A stretch of 64,000 nt of DNA from positions 4,075,131-4,139,130 of the forward strand of contig NZ_CM000745.1 of assembly GCF_000161455.1 (NCBI RefSeq). Direction: 5' to 3'. This document shows positions 54,192 to 62,212 of this stretch, piece by piece. Numbering within the stretch: the first letter of the stretch is position 1; each line of letters starts with the position of its first letter. The notes beneath the pieces are model-generated. The model searched no databases, had not been told where the DNA came from, and saw nothing but the letters and a program-made list of their open reading frames with translations. Source of the stretch: Bacillus pseudomycoides DSM 12442. GTDB taxonomy: Bacteria; Bacillota; Bacilli; Bacillales; Bacillaceae_G. Made by a program: the position numbers and the translations under genes.

Positions 54192-54386
54192 AATATATAA
54201 ATACAAATTGAAACGGCATAAAAACCTTCTTTCTAGGTGGAAGAGAGGATTCGGCCATGGATAGAAGCGGTCAGACCCTCTTCCTGCTCCACGCCAAGTG
54301 AAAGCAAAAGGAGAAAACGAGTGGAGATCTCCTTTTGTTTTCATAGCAGCGACTTATATGCCAGCAAATCAACATGGATATATATA
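54192..54386 (+). repeat. Family A dispersed repeat, copy 4
   Basis: About 195 bp, starting ATATATAAATACAAATTGAA. It runs through GGCCATGGATAGAAGCGGTC and CACGCCAAGTGAAAGCAAAA to CAACATGGATATATATAA. It fills the space between the thiT and feo promoters. Confidence 0.75.
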
Positions 54387-54446
54387 ATTCTCCCGAAATG
54401 TTAATAAATAGGAAGAAAAAATATATAGTACTTGATTCATAGAATG

Positions 54447-54475
54447 TGATATAATTTTCTTGAAAATAATTATCA
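54447..54475 (+). promoter_or_regulatory. feo promoter and Fur box
   Basis: An extended -10 (TGATATAAT, 54447-54455) is followed by TGAAAATAATTATCA (54461-54475), which fits the Fur 7-1-7 motif TGATAATNATTATCA with one mismatch. Fur with iron would block feo transcription. Confidence 0.8.
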
Positions 54476-54497
54476 TTCTCTTTCGAGGGGGAAGATT

Positions 54498-54725
54498 ATG
54501 AGCTTAGTTGATATTAAAATAGGTGAAAAAGTATTAGTTAAAAATTTACAAACGTTAGATAAATTATTAAAGCGGAGATTAGCTGCTTTTGGTCTTTCAG
54601 AAGGAAGTGAACTTCGTATGAAACAAAAAGCGATGTTTAAAGGGCCGTGTACATTAGAGTGCCGTGGACAATTAATTAGTATTCGTCATTGTGACGCGAA
54701 AATGATAAAGGTGGAATTAGCGTGA
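54498..54725 (+). CDS. feoA: FeoA, ferrous iron transport accessory protein
   Basis: A 75-residue SH3-like protein (VDIKIGEKVLVKNLQTLDKL, LAAFGLSEGSELRMKQKAMF, CRGQLISIRHCDAKMIKVEL). FeoA assists FeoB in ferrous iron uptake. GAGGGGGAAG lies before ATG 54498, and the stop overlaps feoB by 4 bp. A Fur box precedes it. Confidence 0.92.
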   Translation: MSLVDIKIGEKVLVKNLQTLDKLLKRRLAAFGLSEGSELRMKQKAMFKGPCTLECRGQLISIRHCDAKMIKVELA

Positions 54726-56710
54726 ATAAGGTTGCATTGCTAGGGAACCCGAATACAGGGAAAACATCATTATTTAATGCGCTGACGGGTTCGTATGAAT
54801 ATGTAGGAAACTGGAGCGGAGTAACAGTAGAAAAGAAGGTTGGTAAGTTAAAGGGGAAGCAAGGGACATTAATTGATTTACCAGGTATATATGATTTAAA
54901 TCCTGTTTCTCGTGATGAAGGTGTCGTTACAAAGTTTCTACTAACAGAAGAATTTCATCATATGCTAAATATTGTTGACTCTTCTCAATTTGAGCGCAAT
55001 ATGCATTTAACATTGCAACTACTAGAGTTTGGTAAACCAGTTTCTATCGGTTTAAATATGATTGATGTTGCGAAGCAACGCGGAATTGTTATTAATGCGA
55101 ACAGATTGTCAGAAGTATTAGGAGTAACGGTCGTTCCTGTTGTTGCGAGAAGTGGTAAAGGTTGTGAAGAATTACTGGCTACTCTTCATGAGAACGAGAA
55201 GAAAGAGAAAAAGTCTTTCATTCTTTCTTATGGTAAAGAAGTAGATGCAGGTATTGAAGAAATCATGGATCTTTTAACTCAAGCAAATTATGAGCATCCT
55301 AGATGGCTTACACTTCAATTTTTAAGTAATAACGAAGTAGTAGAACAAGAAGTTAAAAGATTGCCTGTTTATGAAAAGCTTGTAGCAATTCGTTCTAAAT
55401 TAGAAGCGAAACTTGATAGTACGCTAGAACAGCATATTTACCGGACACGTGCAGCGTATATTGAAAAGTTAAAAACAAATGTCATTCAGCATGAAAAGGA
55501 AGGAAAGATTCCCTTTTCAGAAAAAATTGATAAGTTAATTACACATAAAATTTTAGGACTTCCAATCTTTTTAGCAGTTATGTTTTTTATTTTTCAGGTT
55601 ACGTTTACGTGGATCGGTACGCCTTTATCAGATATGCTTGATGAATTTCTTGGTGGGCAGTTTACGGATTGGGTAACGGCAGGTTTAACAAACATTGGTG
55701 CCTCTGAGTTTATTCAAGCGCTCGTTACAGAGGGGATTATTGCCGGCGTTGGTGCGGTATTAGTATTCGTTCCACAAATTTTTGCATTGTTCTTCTTTAT
55801 TTCGTTATTAGAAGACTCAGGGTATATGGCCCGCATTGCAGTTGTAATGGACCGTATTATGGAATTCTTTGGTTTAAACGGAAAAGCATTTATTCCTATG
55901 ATTATCGGTTTTGGTTGTAACGTTCCTGGGATTATGGCAGCGAGAACGATTGAGCAGGAAAAAGAAAGATTACTTACCGTTTTAGTAACACCATTTATGT
56001 CTTGTTCAGCGCGTTTACCTGTATATGCATTATTTGCGGGAGTCTTTTTCCCGAATAGTCAAGCGACTGTTGTGTTCTCTTTATACATTGCAGGTATTGT
56101 ACTTGCTTTACTCGTTACAAAAGTAATGTCTCTTACTGTTTTAAAAGAAGAAAAATCTATTTTCGTTATTGAGCTTCCGCCTTATCGTGTACCACAAGCA
56201 AAAACATTGTGGCTTAGTACGTGGGAAAAAGGAAAAGGTTTCGTACGTAAAGCTGGTACATTTATCTTTGGGGGATCTGTTGTTATCTGGTTACTTAACT
56301 ATGCTGGTCCATCTGGATTTGGCGTAGATATGGGGGATAGTTTCTTAGCAATGATTGGTGGGTTCGTGGCACCAATTTTAGCACCGCTCGGTTTTGGAAC
56401 GTGGCAAGCAGCGGCATCATTATTAACAGGATTTTTAGCAAAAGAAGTTGTTGTTTCTACAATGGCCATTATTTATGCGGTGAAAGAAGATGTATTAGGA
56501 AATGTAATGGGAGCGCACTATACTGCATTATCAGCATATGCGTTTATGTTCTTCATTTTATTATATGTTCCATGTTTGGCGACAGTAGCTGTTATTCGTC
56601 GTGAAACAGGATCTGTCAAGTGGACAATTTTCTCTGTTGTTTATCCACTTATAGTGGCTTATGTATTAACATTCGTTATATACCAAGTCGGATCCTTACT
56701 CGGATTCTAG
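54722..56710 (+). CDS. feoB: FeoB, ferrous iron transporter
   Basis: A 662-residue polytopic protein. The N-terminal G domain has G1 GNPNTGKTSLFN (residues 8-19), G3 DLPGIYDLNP and G4 NMID, followed by an insertion helix domain. Gate motifs occur in the membrane part (GYMARIAVVMDRIM...FGCNVPGIMAARTI; SCSARLPVYALF). It imports Fe2+ under iron limitation. GTG 54722 overlaps the feoA stop, giving coupled translation, and a short Cys-rich partner gene follows. Confidence 0.96.
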   Translation: MNKVALLGNPNTGKTSLFNALTGSYEYVGNWSGVTVEKKVGKLKGKQGTLIDLPGIYDLNPVSRDEGVVTKFLLTEEFHHMLNIVDSSQFERNMHLTLQLLEFGKPVSIGLNMIDVAKQRGIVINANRLSEVLGVTVVPVVARSGKGCEELLATLHENEKKEKKSFILSYGKEVDAGIEEIMDLLTQANYEHPRWLTLQFLSNNEVVEQEVKRLPVYEKLVAIRSKLEAKLDSTLEQHIYRTRAAYIEKLKTNVIQHEKEGKIPFSEKIDKLITHKILGLPIFLAVMFFIFQVTFTWIGTPLSDMLDEFLGGQFTDWVTAGLTNIGASEFIQALVTEGIIAGVGAVLVFVPQIFALFFFISLLEDSGYMARIAVVMDRIMEFFGLNGKAFIPMIIGFGCNVPGIMAARTIEQEKERLLTVLVTPFMSCSARLPVYALFAGVFFPNSQATVVFSLYIAGIVLALLVTKVMSLTVLKEEKSIFVIELPPYRVPQAKTLWLSTWEKGKGFVRKAGTFIFGGSVVIWLLNYAGPSGFGVDMGDSFLAMIGGFVAPILAPLGFGTWQAAASLLTGFLAKEVVVSTMAIIYAVKEDVLGNVMGAHYTALSAYAFMFFILLYVPCLATVAVIRRETGSVKWTIFSVVYPLIVAYVLTFVIYQVGSLLGF

Positions 56711-56726
56711 AAGGAGATGTATCATA

Positions 56727-56894
56727 ATGATGGTCAATATTGTAATTGGAGCTATCATTTTTGGTTATGCAGGATATACATTATTCAATTTCGTGAAGAG
56801 AAGTAAAAAAGGGAAATGCGCAGCATGTTCCTTAAATAAATCATGTCAGTCAAATAGTTGTAGTCCTGATATGGAGCAAGTCGTTAATAAGTAG
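56727..56894 (+). CDS. FeoB-associated Cys-rich membrane protein, 55 residues
   Basis: One N-terminal helix (MMVNIVIGAIIFGYAGYTLF) is followed by a basic stretch and a Cys-rich tail (CAACSLNKSC, CSPD) with five Cys. This is the FeoB-associated Cys-rich protein family that often replaces FeoC in Firmicutes. GAAGGAGATG precedes the tandem ATG codons at 56727 and 56730. It ends directly at a terminator. Confidence 0.88.
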   Translation: MMVNIVIGAIIFGYAGYTLFNFVKRSKKGKCAACSLNKSCQSNSCSPDMEQVVNK

Positions 56895-56928
56895 AAAAAA
56901 GCTTTGCGGATTTCGCAAAGCTTTTTTT
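56895..56928 (+). terminator. Terminator of the feo operon
   Basis: AAAAAGCTTTGCG and CGCAAAGCTTTTTTT pair around GATTT right after the stop codon. The T-tract has received a bcr1 element. Confidence 0.88.
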
Positions 56929-57083
56929 ATCCCGCATTAACGGACAGTAACACTCCCACCTCAAAATTCAGCGAAAGCAAAGAAGTTAGGTGGGAGATGA
57001 ACTGTCCGTAAAAGCCCGATTGGTGAGGGCTAATAATCAGTGGGGGATGGAGAAAACCCCCACTGACTAAAGTTTCACTTTAT
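56926..57083 (+). repeat. bcr1 element, complete copy
   Basis: 158 bp including a TTTAT duplication at each end (56926-56930 and 57079-57083). It starts CCCGCATTAACGGACAGTAA and contains the paired CTCCCACCT/AGGTGGGAG arms and CAGTGGGGG/CCCCCACTG arms. It ends AAAGTTTCAC. It is the reference copy for the other bcr1 elements in the window. Confidence 0.88.
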
Positions 57084-57089
57084 GATTTG

Positions 57090-57146
57090 CTATTTAATTT
57101 TCACAAGTTGTGATGCGTCTAACCCGATTCCTACTAATTTTTTCAT
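57090..57146 (-). CDS. Candidate 18-residue micro-ORF
   Basis: ATG 57146 is preceded by AAGGAGACAGGAAAA, a strong ribosome binding site, and encodes MKKLVGIGLDASQLVKIK followed by TAG. A possible -10 (TATTAT) lies 20-30 bp upstream. The peptide has a basic head, a short hydrophobic middle and a basic tail. I recognise no family; it could be a leader, a signal peptide-like regulator, a small membrane peptide or chance. The bcr1 element begins 6 bp beyond its stop. Confidence 0.4.
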   Translation of the reverse strand: MKKLVGIGLDASQLVKIK

Positions 57147-57396
57147 TTTTCCTGTCTCCTTTTTATATAATAGTAAATACAAATGTATTGTTTTTAAAAT
57201 TTAGAGAAGCAAAAGTGTTTTTGGTTTTAACCTCGACTTCTGATTTCATTTTATAAGAATAACGCCCTTCTACCTATCGAATTAGCTTACAGTAACATTA
57301 CAATGATGTAATTTAGTGAAAAGAGTTAAAAATGTGAGAAATGGCAACTAAAAACATAACCTTTTTTGATTAGATGTTATTTGTATTACGAACGTT

Positions 57397-57702
57397 TTAT
57401 TTAATAAACTCCGAAATTCCTTTTAACAGGAAAAGAATACTTACTACCCAAGTGATTCCTGATAAGGCTAATTGAAGTGAATTTTCTTCTGATGCCATAT
57501 TGTAGTTAGAAAAGTTAGGTCCAATTAGGAGGGTTATCAGGAGGAATAAGCTTAAAGAAAGGGTTAAGAAGTGTGCAATAAACCAGATGATATTTTTTTC
57601 TTTGTACTTAATGAACCAATATATTAGAAGTATTAAAGAAACAATAACTACAAGATAGGAACCTGTAACTAAATACTCTCTAACCTCTTGTTCCATCGGC
57701 AT
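57397..57702 (-). CDS. Uncharacterised small membrane protein
   Basis: About 101 residues with three hydrophobic segments (roughly 11-30, 37-60 and 75-97) and a short polar N-terminus MPMEQEVREYL. The start is uncertain: GGGTGAT lies 6 nt before ATG 57702, but the open frame continues to 57756 (119 residues) without a site. No family is recognised. It is monocistronic and convergent with nothing recognisable. Confidence 0.6.
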   Translation of the reverse strand: MPMEQEVREYLVTGSYLVVIVSLILLIYWFIKYKEKNIIWFIAHFLTLSLSLFLLITLLIGPNFSNYNMASEENSLQLALSGITWVVSILFLLKGISEFIK

Positions 57703-58084
57703 ATACATATCACCCATTTCATCTAAGCATCTATATCTATTTTTAGTATGAGTCATTATTATTTTGGATAGTCCTTAGGGTGCTGGGAATTGCTTCGAAT
57801 TGATTGTATATCAATCAGATGTGCCTTTTTGTTTTGACTTCTTTATTTATAGTGGTTTGAATAATTGATTTTGAGGATATCAAAGGATTTGATATGAGGT
57901 CAATGTTGAGAAGGGAATGTCATATTATAGTTTGCATATTCAAGAAATAACATGTAAGGACATTTTAGTTTTGATATAATGTACACATAGGCTTTAAAAA
58001 TGAATATTCTTACTGTAGAGGAAGAATTTTTAGTTTTCCAGGTATTGAATTTGAAATATGAAGCAGTTTATAGGAGGAGTTTAA
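57703..58084. other. Intergenic region ahead of pspA
   Basis: No gene is supported. An extended -10 promoter (TGATATAAT, TATAAT at 57975-57980) lies about 105 bp before pspA, without a good -35, and could be its promoter. Nothing else stands out. Confidence 0.4.
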
Positions 58085-58750
58085 ATGTCTGTTTTTAAAC
58101 GATTAAGAGATTTAACGATGTCAAATGTGTATGCATTAATTGAAAAGGCAGAAGATCCAGTTAAGATGACGGATCAATATTTACGCGATATGCAAGAGGA
58201 TGTACAAGAAGCTGAGAAGAGTGTAGCAGCTCAAATTGCGCTTGAGAAAAAGTTTAAATTATTGTTTGAAGAACAAGAAGCACTTGTAAAGAAACGTGAA
58301 GAACAAGCACATATGGCTGTTCAAGCAAATAATATTGATCTTGCGCGCCGTGCTTTAGAAGAAAAACAAAATGCAGAGCAAAAGATGAATGAATACAAAG
58401 CGAGCTATGAGCAAAATAAAGCAGCAGCTGATAATCTTCGTGCGAAATTGGAAGAAATGCGCAAACAATTAACTGAACTGAGAAATAAACGTGAAACACT
58501 TGTGGCGCGTGTGAACGCAGCGAAAGCACAAAAGAATATTAATCAAGCAATGTCTGGATTTGATGCAAATACAGCAAAAGCTGGTTTAAGCCGTATGGAA
58601 GAAAAAGCTCTTCAATTAGAGGCTGAAGCAGAAGCAAGCGGTGAAATTTATAAAAAAGAAAAGTCGTTAGATGATGAATTTGCGGCTTTAAATAAAAACT
58701 CAGCTGTGGATGATGAACTAGCACGTATTATGAAACAGTATGAGAAATAA
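58085..58750 (+). CDS. pspA: PspA/IM30 family membrane-stress protein
   Basis: A 221-residue, almost entirely helical protein with long coiled-coil stretches (about 25-185). It starts with the typical amphipathic membrane-binding segment (SVFKRLRDLTMSNVYALIEKAEDPVKM) and has YLRDMQEDVQEAEKSVA. PspA proteins bind and remodel stressed membranes. AGGAGGAGTTTAA precedes ATG 58085. A family A repeat and a terminator separate it from the DUF350-DUF4178-DUF4247 genes that often accompany pspA in Bacilli. Confidence 0.93.
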   Translation: MSVFKRLRDLTMSNVYALIEKAEDPVKMTDQYLRDMQEDVQEAEKSVAAQIALEKKFKLLFEEQEALVKKREEQAHMAVQANNIDLARRALEEKQNAEQKMNEYKASYEQNKAAADNLRAKLEEMRKQLTELRNKRETLVARVNAAKAQKNINQAMSGFDANTAKAGLSRMEEKALQLEAEAEASGEIYKKEKSLDDEFAALNKNSAVDDELARIMKQYEK

Positions 58751-58917
58751 TATAAAAATGAAAAACTTTTCTTTTTAGGTTGGAGAGAGGATCCGTCTGT
58801 GCATAGGAGCGGTCAGTGCCCTTTTTCGCCCCATGCCGCGTGAAAACAAAAAGAGGAGACCTGTTTTTGTTTTCATAGCCGCGGTTTATGTGTTGGAAAA
58901 TCAAAATGGATATATAG
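58750..58917 (+). repeat. Family A dispersed repeat, copy 5
   Basis: About 168 bp with TTTTCTTTTTAGGTTGGAGA, GAGGATCCGTCTGTGCATAG, CGCCCCATGCCGCGTGAAAA and the end AATCAAAATGGATATATAG. An internal hairpin, GAAAACAAAAA/TTTTTGTTTTC, is well preserved. It begins at the pspA stop codon. Confidence 0.72.
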
Positions 58918-58925
58918 AAGATAAA

Positions 58926-58966
58926 GGAACCGACATGTCATGAAAATCAATCATGTCGGTTTTCTA
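58926..58966 (+). terminator. Terminator between pspA and the DUF350 gene
   Basis: AACCGACATG and CATGTCGGTT pair around a 14-nt loop and continue into TTCTATTATT. Confidence 0.75.
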
Positions 58967-58990
58967 TTATTCTCTAGAGGAGGTTTCACC

Positions 58991-59395
58991 ATGACATGGA
59001 TGAATGTGTTAGCCATGCTTGTATGGACAGGAGCAAGCGCTGTTCTTTTATTTGTACTTATGTGGGTTGATTCTATCTTTACAAAATATAACGATTTGGC
59101 AGAAATTAAAAAAGGGAATATTGCTGTGACAACGCGCTTTATTATGAAGTTATTTGCGCAAGGATATATTCTGTCACAGTCGATTACGAAAGCAAATGAT
59201 TTATGGCAAGCACTGCTTGCATCGGCAGTTTCATTCGTTATTTTGTTAGTTGTAGAAATGTTTATCGAACTCATTTTGAAAAAAGTGGCTGGTTTAGATT
59301 TAGAAGGGGGAACGAAACAAGGGAATGTTGCACACGCTTTATTAGCTGGTTCGTTACATGTTGTCGGGGCCCTCATTTTAGCAGCTTGTCTATAA
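58991..59395 (+). CDS. DUF350 (YjfL-like) membrane protein
   Basis: A 134-residue protein with four hydrophobic segments, including the DUF350 pattern KYNDLAEIKKGNIAVTTRF between helices 1 and 2 and LDLEGGTKQGNVAHALLAGS before the last. GAGGAGG lies before ATG 58991; an upstream open frame adds 17 residues without a site. DUF350 proteins are regularly encoded with PspA but lack a known biochemical role. Confidence 0.85.
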   Translation: MTWMNVLAMLVWTGASAVLLFVLMWVDSIFTKYNDLAEIKKGNIAVTTRFIMKLFAQGYILSQSITKANDLWQALLASAVSFVILLVVEMFIELILKKVAGLDLEGGTKQGNVAHALLAGSLHVVGALILAACL

Positions 59396-59417
59396 CGAGA
59401 AAAGGAGGGGATAGATT

Positions 59418-59924
59418 ATGAGTTTATTCAAACGAATTAAAAATATAATGAAAAGTCCGGAGCCCGTTAAGCCAGAAAAAAGCCTATTAACGTTAACGCC
59501 TGGTGATATGATCGAAGTTTCATTAGTGATGTACGAAATGATTGGAAAAACAAGTATGCATTCTCGGAATGAAATTATTTTAACATTGCAGGACGGGAAG
59601 ACCATTCGCTATTTGAAAATTGAAAATCGTGAAAGCACCTATTATAAACTATATGCACCAATTGATGGTCGTTTAGATTCTATAAATGAGATTCCAACAA
59701 CGATTGAAATGGATGATATCGAGTATCATATGGAAGAGCAATATAACGGACGTGTTGTTGTGATGGGGAAAACGCCATTTGCAATATCTGATGAACAACA
59801 CGTATGGGAGTTCCAATCTGACAACCGGAAGCTACTTCGCATTGAGTGGCAAGATGGCCGTACAATGATGTATGAGGGAGAATCGATTCTTTCTGCTGAT
59901 GTACAAATTATAAGGGCAACGTAA
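59418..59924 (+). CDS. DUF4178 family protein
   Basis: A 168-residue soluble, beta-rich protein. GDMIEVSLVMYEMIG, RNEIILTLQDGKTIRYLKIENRE and WEFQSDNRKLLRIEWQDG match the DUF4178 pattern. AAAGGAGGGG precedes ATG 59418. It starts 22 nt after the DUF350 gene and 13 nt before the DUF4247 gene, in one transcription unit. DUF4178 domains occur in PspA-linked clusters, and function is unknown. Confidence 0.82.
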   Translation: MSLFKRIKNIMKSPEPVKPEKSLLTLTPGDMIEVSLVMYEMIGKTSMHSRNEIILTLQDGKTIRYLKIENRESTYYKLYAPIDGRLDSINEIPTTIEMDDIEYHMEEQYNGRVVVMGKTPFAISDEQHVWEFQSDNRKLLRIEWQDGRTMMYEGESILSADVQIIRAT

Positions 59925-59937
59925 GGGGGAGGTAATC

Positions 59938-60747
59938 ATGTCAAACCGATTGTTTACCATGATTAAATCATTCATAATCCCTATCTTTGCCATTGTTACG
60001 TTACTTGTAATTGCTGGTTTTGCTTTATCGGGGTGTCAAAATGAAAAATCGATTCAAGATCGTTACCCATTAGAATCAGTTGCAAAAGACGGCAAGCAAG
60101 AATCATATGTGTATAGGGCCGCCAATCGATCAGTTCCAGAGGTGGCAAAGGAGCTGATTGATGAAAAGGAACCAAAACAAGCGTCTAAAGAAGATGAAAA
60201 TCAGATGTTCCTTGTGTATTCTGATAAAATATACAACATTCAGAAAGACAAAGAGAAACCATCGGATACATTAGTTGAGATAAGTAACAAAGAGTTTGTC
60301 CGTCAAAATTATCAGCCATCTTTCTTACAAGGTTATATTTTAGCAAGTATATTAGACGATATATTTGATTCGCGTAAATCGTATCATGGCGATTACCGTG
60401 GATATACAGATCGGAAAAATCATAAACCGGTTATTCCAGAAAGACCGCCTACAAAAGGAGAGAAGAAGACACCACCGCCTATTACAAAGCAAGGTAAGGG
60501 TTCTATTATTAAGAGAAGTGATAAAGTAGATCAAAAGACATCCGTAGGCGATAAAGGAAGCATTACAGATAAAGAGACGAAAACTGTACCACCGTCTACT
60601 GAGAATAAAGGAAAGATTATTAAATCACCGGGCGGTTCTAGTGGTTCAGATGTGAAGCCGAAATCTTCGATTAAAAGCCCGCCGAAGAATACGTCTCCCC
60701 CTAAAACACGGGTTGGCGGATCTGGGAAGATTACGAAGAGAAGATAA
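59938..60747 (+). CDS. DUF4247 lipoprotein with a disordered basic tail
   Basis: A 269-residue protein. A membrane segment (about 10-30) ends in the lipobox LSGC near residue 32, so the mature protein is probably lipid-anchored outside. The DUF4247 domain spans about 40-150 (YPLESVAKDGKQESYVYRA...SFLQGYILASILDDIFDSR). The remaining 120 residues are Pro/Lys/Ser/Gly-rich with repeated GKGSIIKR, GKIIKSPGG and GKITKRR units. GGGGGAGG lies before ATG 59938. Confidence 0.82.
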   Translation: MSNRLFTMIKSFIIPIFAIVTLLVIAGFALSGCQNEKSIQDRYPLESVAKDGKQESYVYRAANRSVPEVAKELIDEKEPKQASKEDENQMFLVYSDKIYNIQKDKEKPSDTLVEISNKEFVRQNYQPSFLQGYILASILDDIFDSRKSYHGDYRGYTDRKNHKPVIPERPPTKGEKKTPPPITKQGKGSIIKRSDKVDQKTSVGDKGSITDKETKTVPPSTENKGKIIKSPGGSSGSDVKPKSSIKSPPKNTSPPKTRVGGSGKITKRR

Positions 60748-60751
60748 ACAT

Positions 60752-60795
60752 AAAAAAGCTCAAGAAGTGAATGAAATGCTTCTTGGGCTTTTTTT
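60752..60795 (+). terminator. Terminator of the psp-linked cluster
   Basis: AAAAAGCTCAAGAAG and CTTCTTGGGCTTTTT pair with few mismatches around an 11-nt loop and end in a T-tract. Confidence 0.8.
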
Positions 60796-60821
60796 CGAGC
60801 ACTATGATACAAATATAATTA

Positions 60822-60859
60822 TTTATCCCGCTATTCGCAGGCAGTAATACTCCCACCTA
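60822..60859 (+). repeat. bcr1 fragment (5' end)
   Basis: TTTATCCCGCTATTCGCAGG then CAGTAATACTCCCACCT is the first 38 bp of bcr1. The sequence then changes to unrelated GTCGGGCTATCGCCC. No 3' end follows. Confidence 0.7.
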
Positions 60860-60967
60860 GCGTCGGGCTATCGCCCTACACACGCTTGAGGAAGGAGAAT
60901 TCTTTCGGATAGCGTGTTAAAAGAAGAAGATAGAGGCTTATTGTTTTAAATAATGATTTAGTGAGAT

Positions 60968-62113
60968 TTACGTACTTTTACAATTTTTTTTACCGATAAA
61001 AAGGATTTGTCCTCCTATGGCTAAAAGTAATATACCAGCTATTATATAAGGCAAAGTGATAGGTTCTATTCCTTTTTCTAAAAATATTCCGTTTGTCATT
61101 GTCCCGATGGAACCGGAAAAATAATTGATAGAGCTAAGTAAGGCAATTGAAATGGTAGCGTGATCTGGACTAATTTCTAAGAGTGTTTTTTGCAGGGTGG
61201 CCAGTGCCGCCCACCCTGTACTTCCCCAAAGAATTAAACAGATGGCTAACAATAACGCAGTTTCGTGGAAAACTCCCATACATATAAATGAGAAAAACAT
61301 GATTCCCATTAAGTACAGTAATATGATTTTTGGTTTCTTATAGAAATCCATAATAAATCCGATAATAAAACTTCCCGCAATTCCACCAATTCCCCACATC
61401 CAAATAAATAGGATAGATTTTTGGAATCCATATGCAGTAATGATGGTATCTAAGTATGTATACAAACCTAAACTGCAAAAACTTAATACCATTGTGATAA
61501 CCATAACGAGTGAAATCTTTTTGTTTTTGAACATACTTAGCCGTTCTTTTAATGTTGGCAAAGGACTAGATTCTATCATAGGGAATTTAGTAAAGAGAGC
61601 AAATATCCCGATTGCCCCAATTGTGACGATAAACCACATCGCCATGCGCCATTCATAAATGGAAGCGATATATATACCAAATGGAACGCCAATTACGGTT
61701 CCAGCACTCATTCCGAGTAAAACAGTGCTTAAAGCTCTCCCCCTTCTTTTTTCAGAAACTAATGTAACAGCAGCAGATGACGCCAATGGTGAATAAAGAC
61801 CAGCACCTATGCCAGCTAGGCCTCTAGAAATTAATAGAATAATAAAATGATGAGTCACAGCAGTCAGGAAGTTAGAGACTGTGAAAAGGAATAATGCTGC
61901 TAATAATGTATGTTTTGTATTCGTCTTTCTCATACATGTAGCAAATAAAGGTGCCGCAATGGCATAACAAATTGTGAAGATACTTACGGTTTGCCCAGCA
62001 GTCCCGATTGAAACATGAAAATCATCGGCGATTTGAGGCAAGATTCCTGCCATTATATAAGCATCTACTCCTAGTGCGAACATCCCAAATGTTAATAAAA
62101 AAATCTTATTCAA
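60968..62113 (-). CDS. MFS efflux transporter (DHA1 type)
   Basis: A 381-residue, 12-helix transporter. The MFS motif between helices 2 and 3 is altered (TCMRKTNTKHTLL instead of GxLxDrxGRR). Motif C is recognisable as GMSAGTVIGVPFG near 132-144, typical of drug/H+ antiporters such as YdhP or AraJ. TTG 62113 follows AAGGAGG by 9 nt. It diverges from a LysR regulator gene that probably controls it. The substrate is unknown. Confidence 0.85.
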   Translation of the reverse strand: MNKIFLLTFGMFALGVDAYIMAGILPQIADDFHVSIGTAGQTVSIFTICYAIAAPLFATCMRKTNTKHTLLAALFLFTVSNFLTAVTHHFIILLISRGLAGIGAGLYSPLASSAAVTLVSEKRRGRALSTVLLGMSAGTVIGVPFGIYIASIYEWRMAMWFIVTIGAIGIFALFTKFPMIESSPLPTLKERLSMFKNKKISLVMVITMVLSFCSLGLYTYLDTIITAYGFQKSILFIWMWGIGGIAGSFIIGFIMDFYKKPKIILLYLMGIMFFSFICMGVFHETALLLAICLILWGSTGWAALATLQKTLLEISPDHATISIALLSSINYFSGSIGTMTNGIFLEKGIEPITLPYIIAGILLLAIGGQILFIGKKNCKST

Positions 62114-62164
62114 TGTGAGTCCTCCTTTTGATGAAGTGTTCTATTTTTATCGTAACGAGTATAA

Positions 62165-62186
62165 TGAAATTAGTGAAATTCATATT
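62165..62186. promoter_or_regulatory. Probable LysR operator between divergent genes
   Basis: AATGAAATTAGTGAAATTCA carries a partial dyad ATGAA...TTCAT of the T-N11-A type in the 99-bp gap between the MFS and LysR genes. Confidence 0.4.
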
Positions 62187-62212
62187 TTACATAGGAGGTA
62201 TGAACAAAACTC

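Noticed and set aside
57285..57320. Possible fourth copy of the CTTACA/TGTAAG promoter box
   Set aside because: CTTACAG and TGTAAT occur, but order, spacing and the -10 at 32 bp do not match the other three.
58951..59376. 141-residue minus-strand frame opposite the DUF350 gene
   Set aside because: Antisense of a gene with clear family motifs and a strong ribosome binding site.
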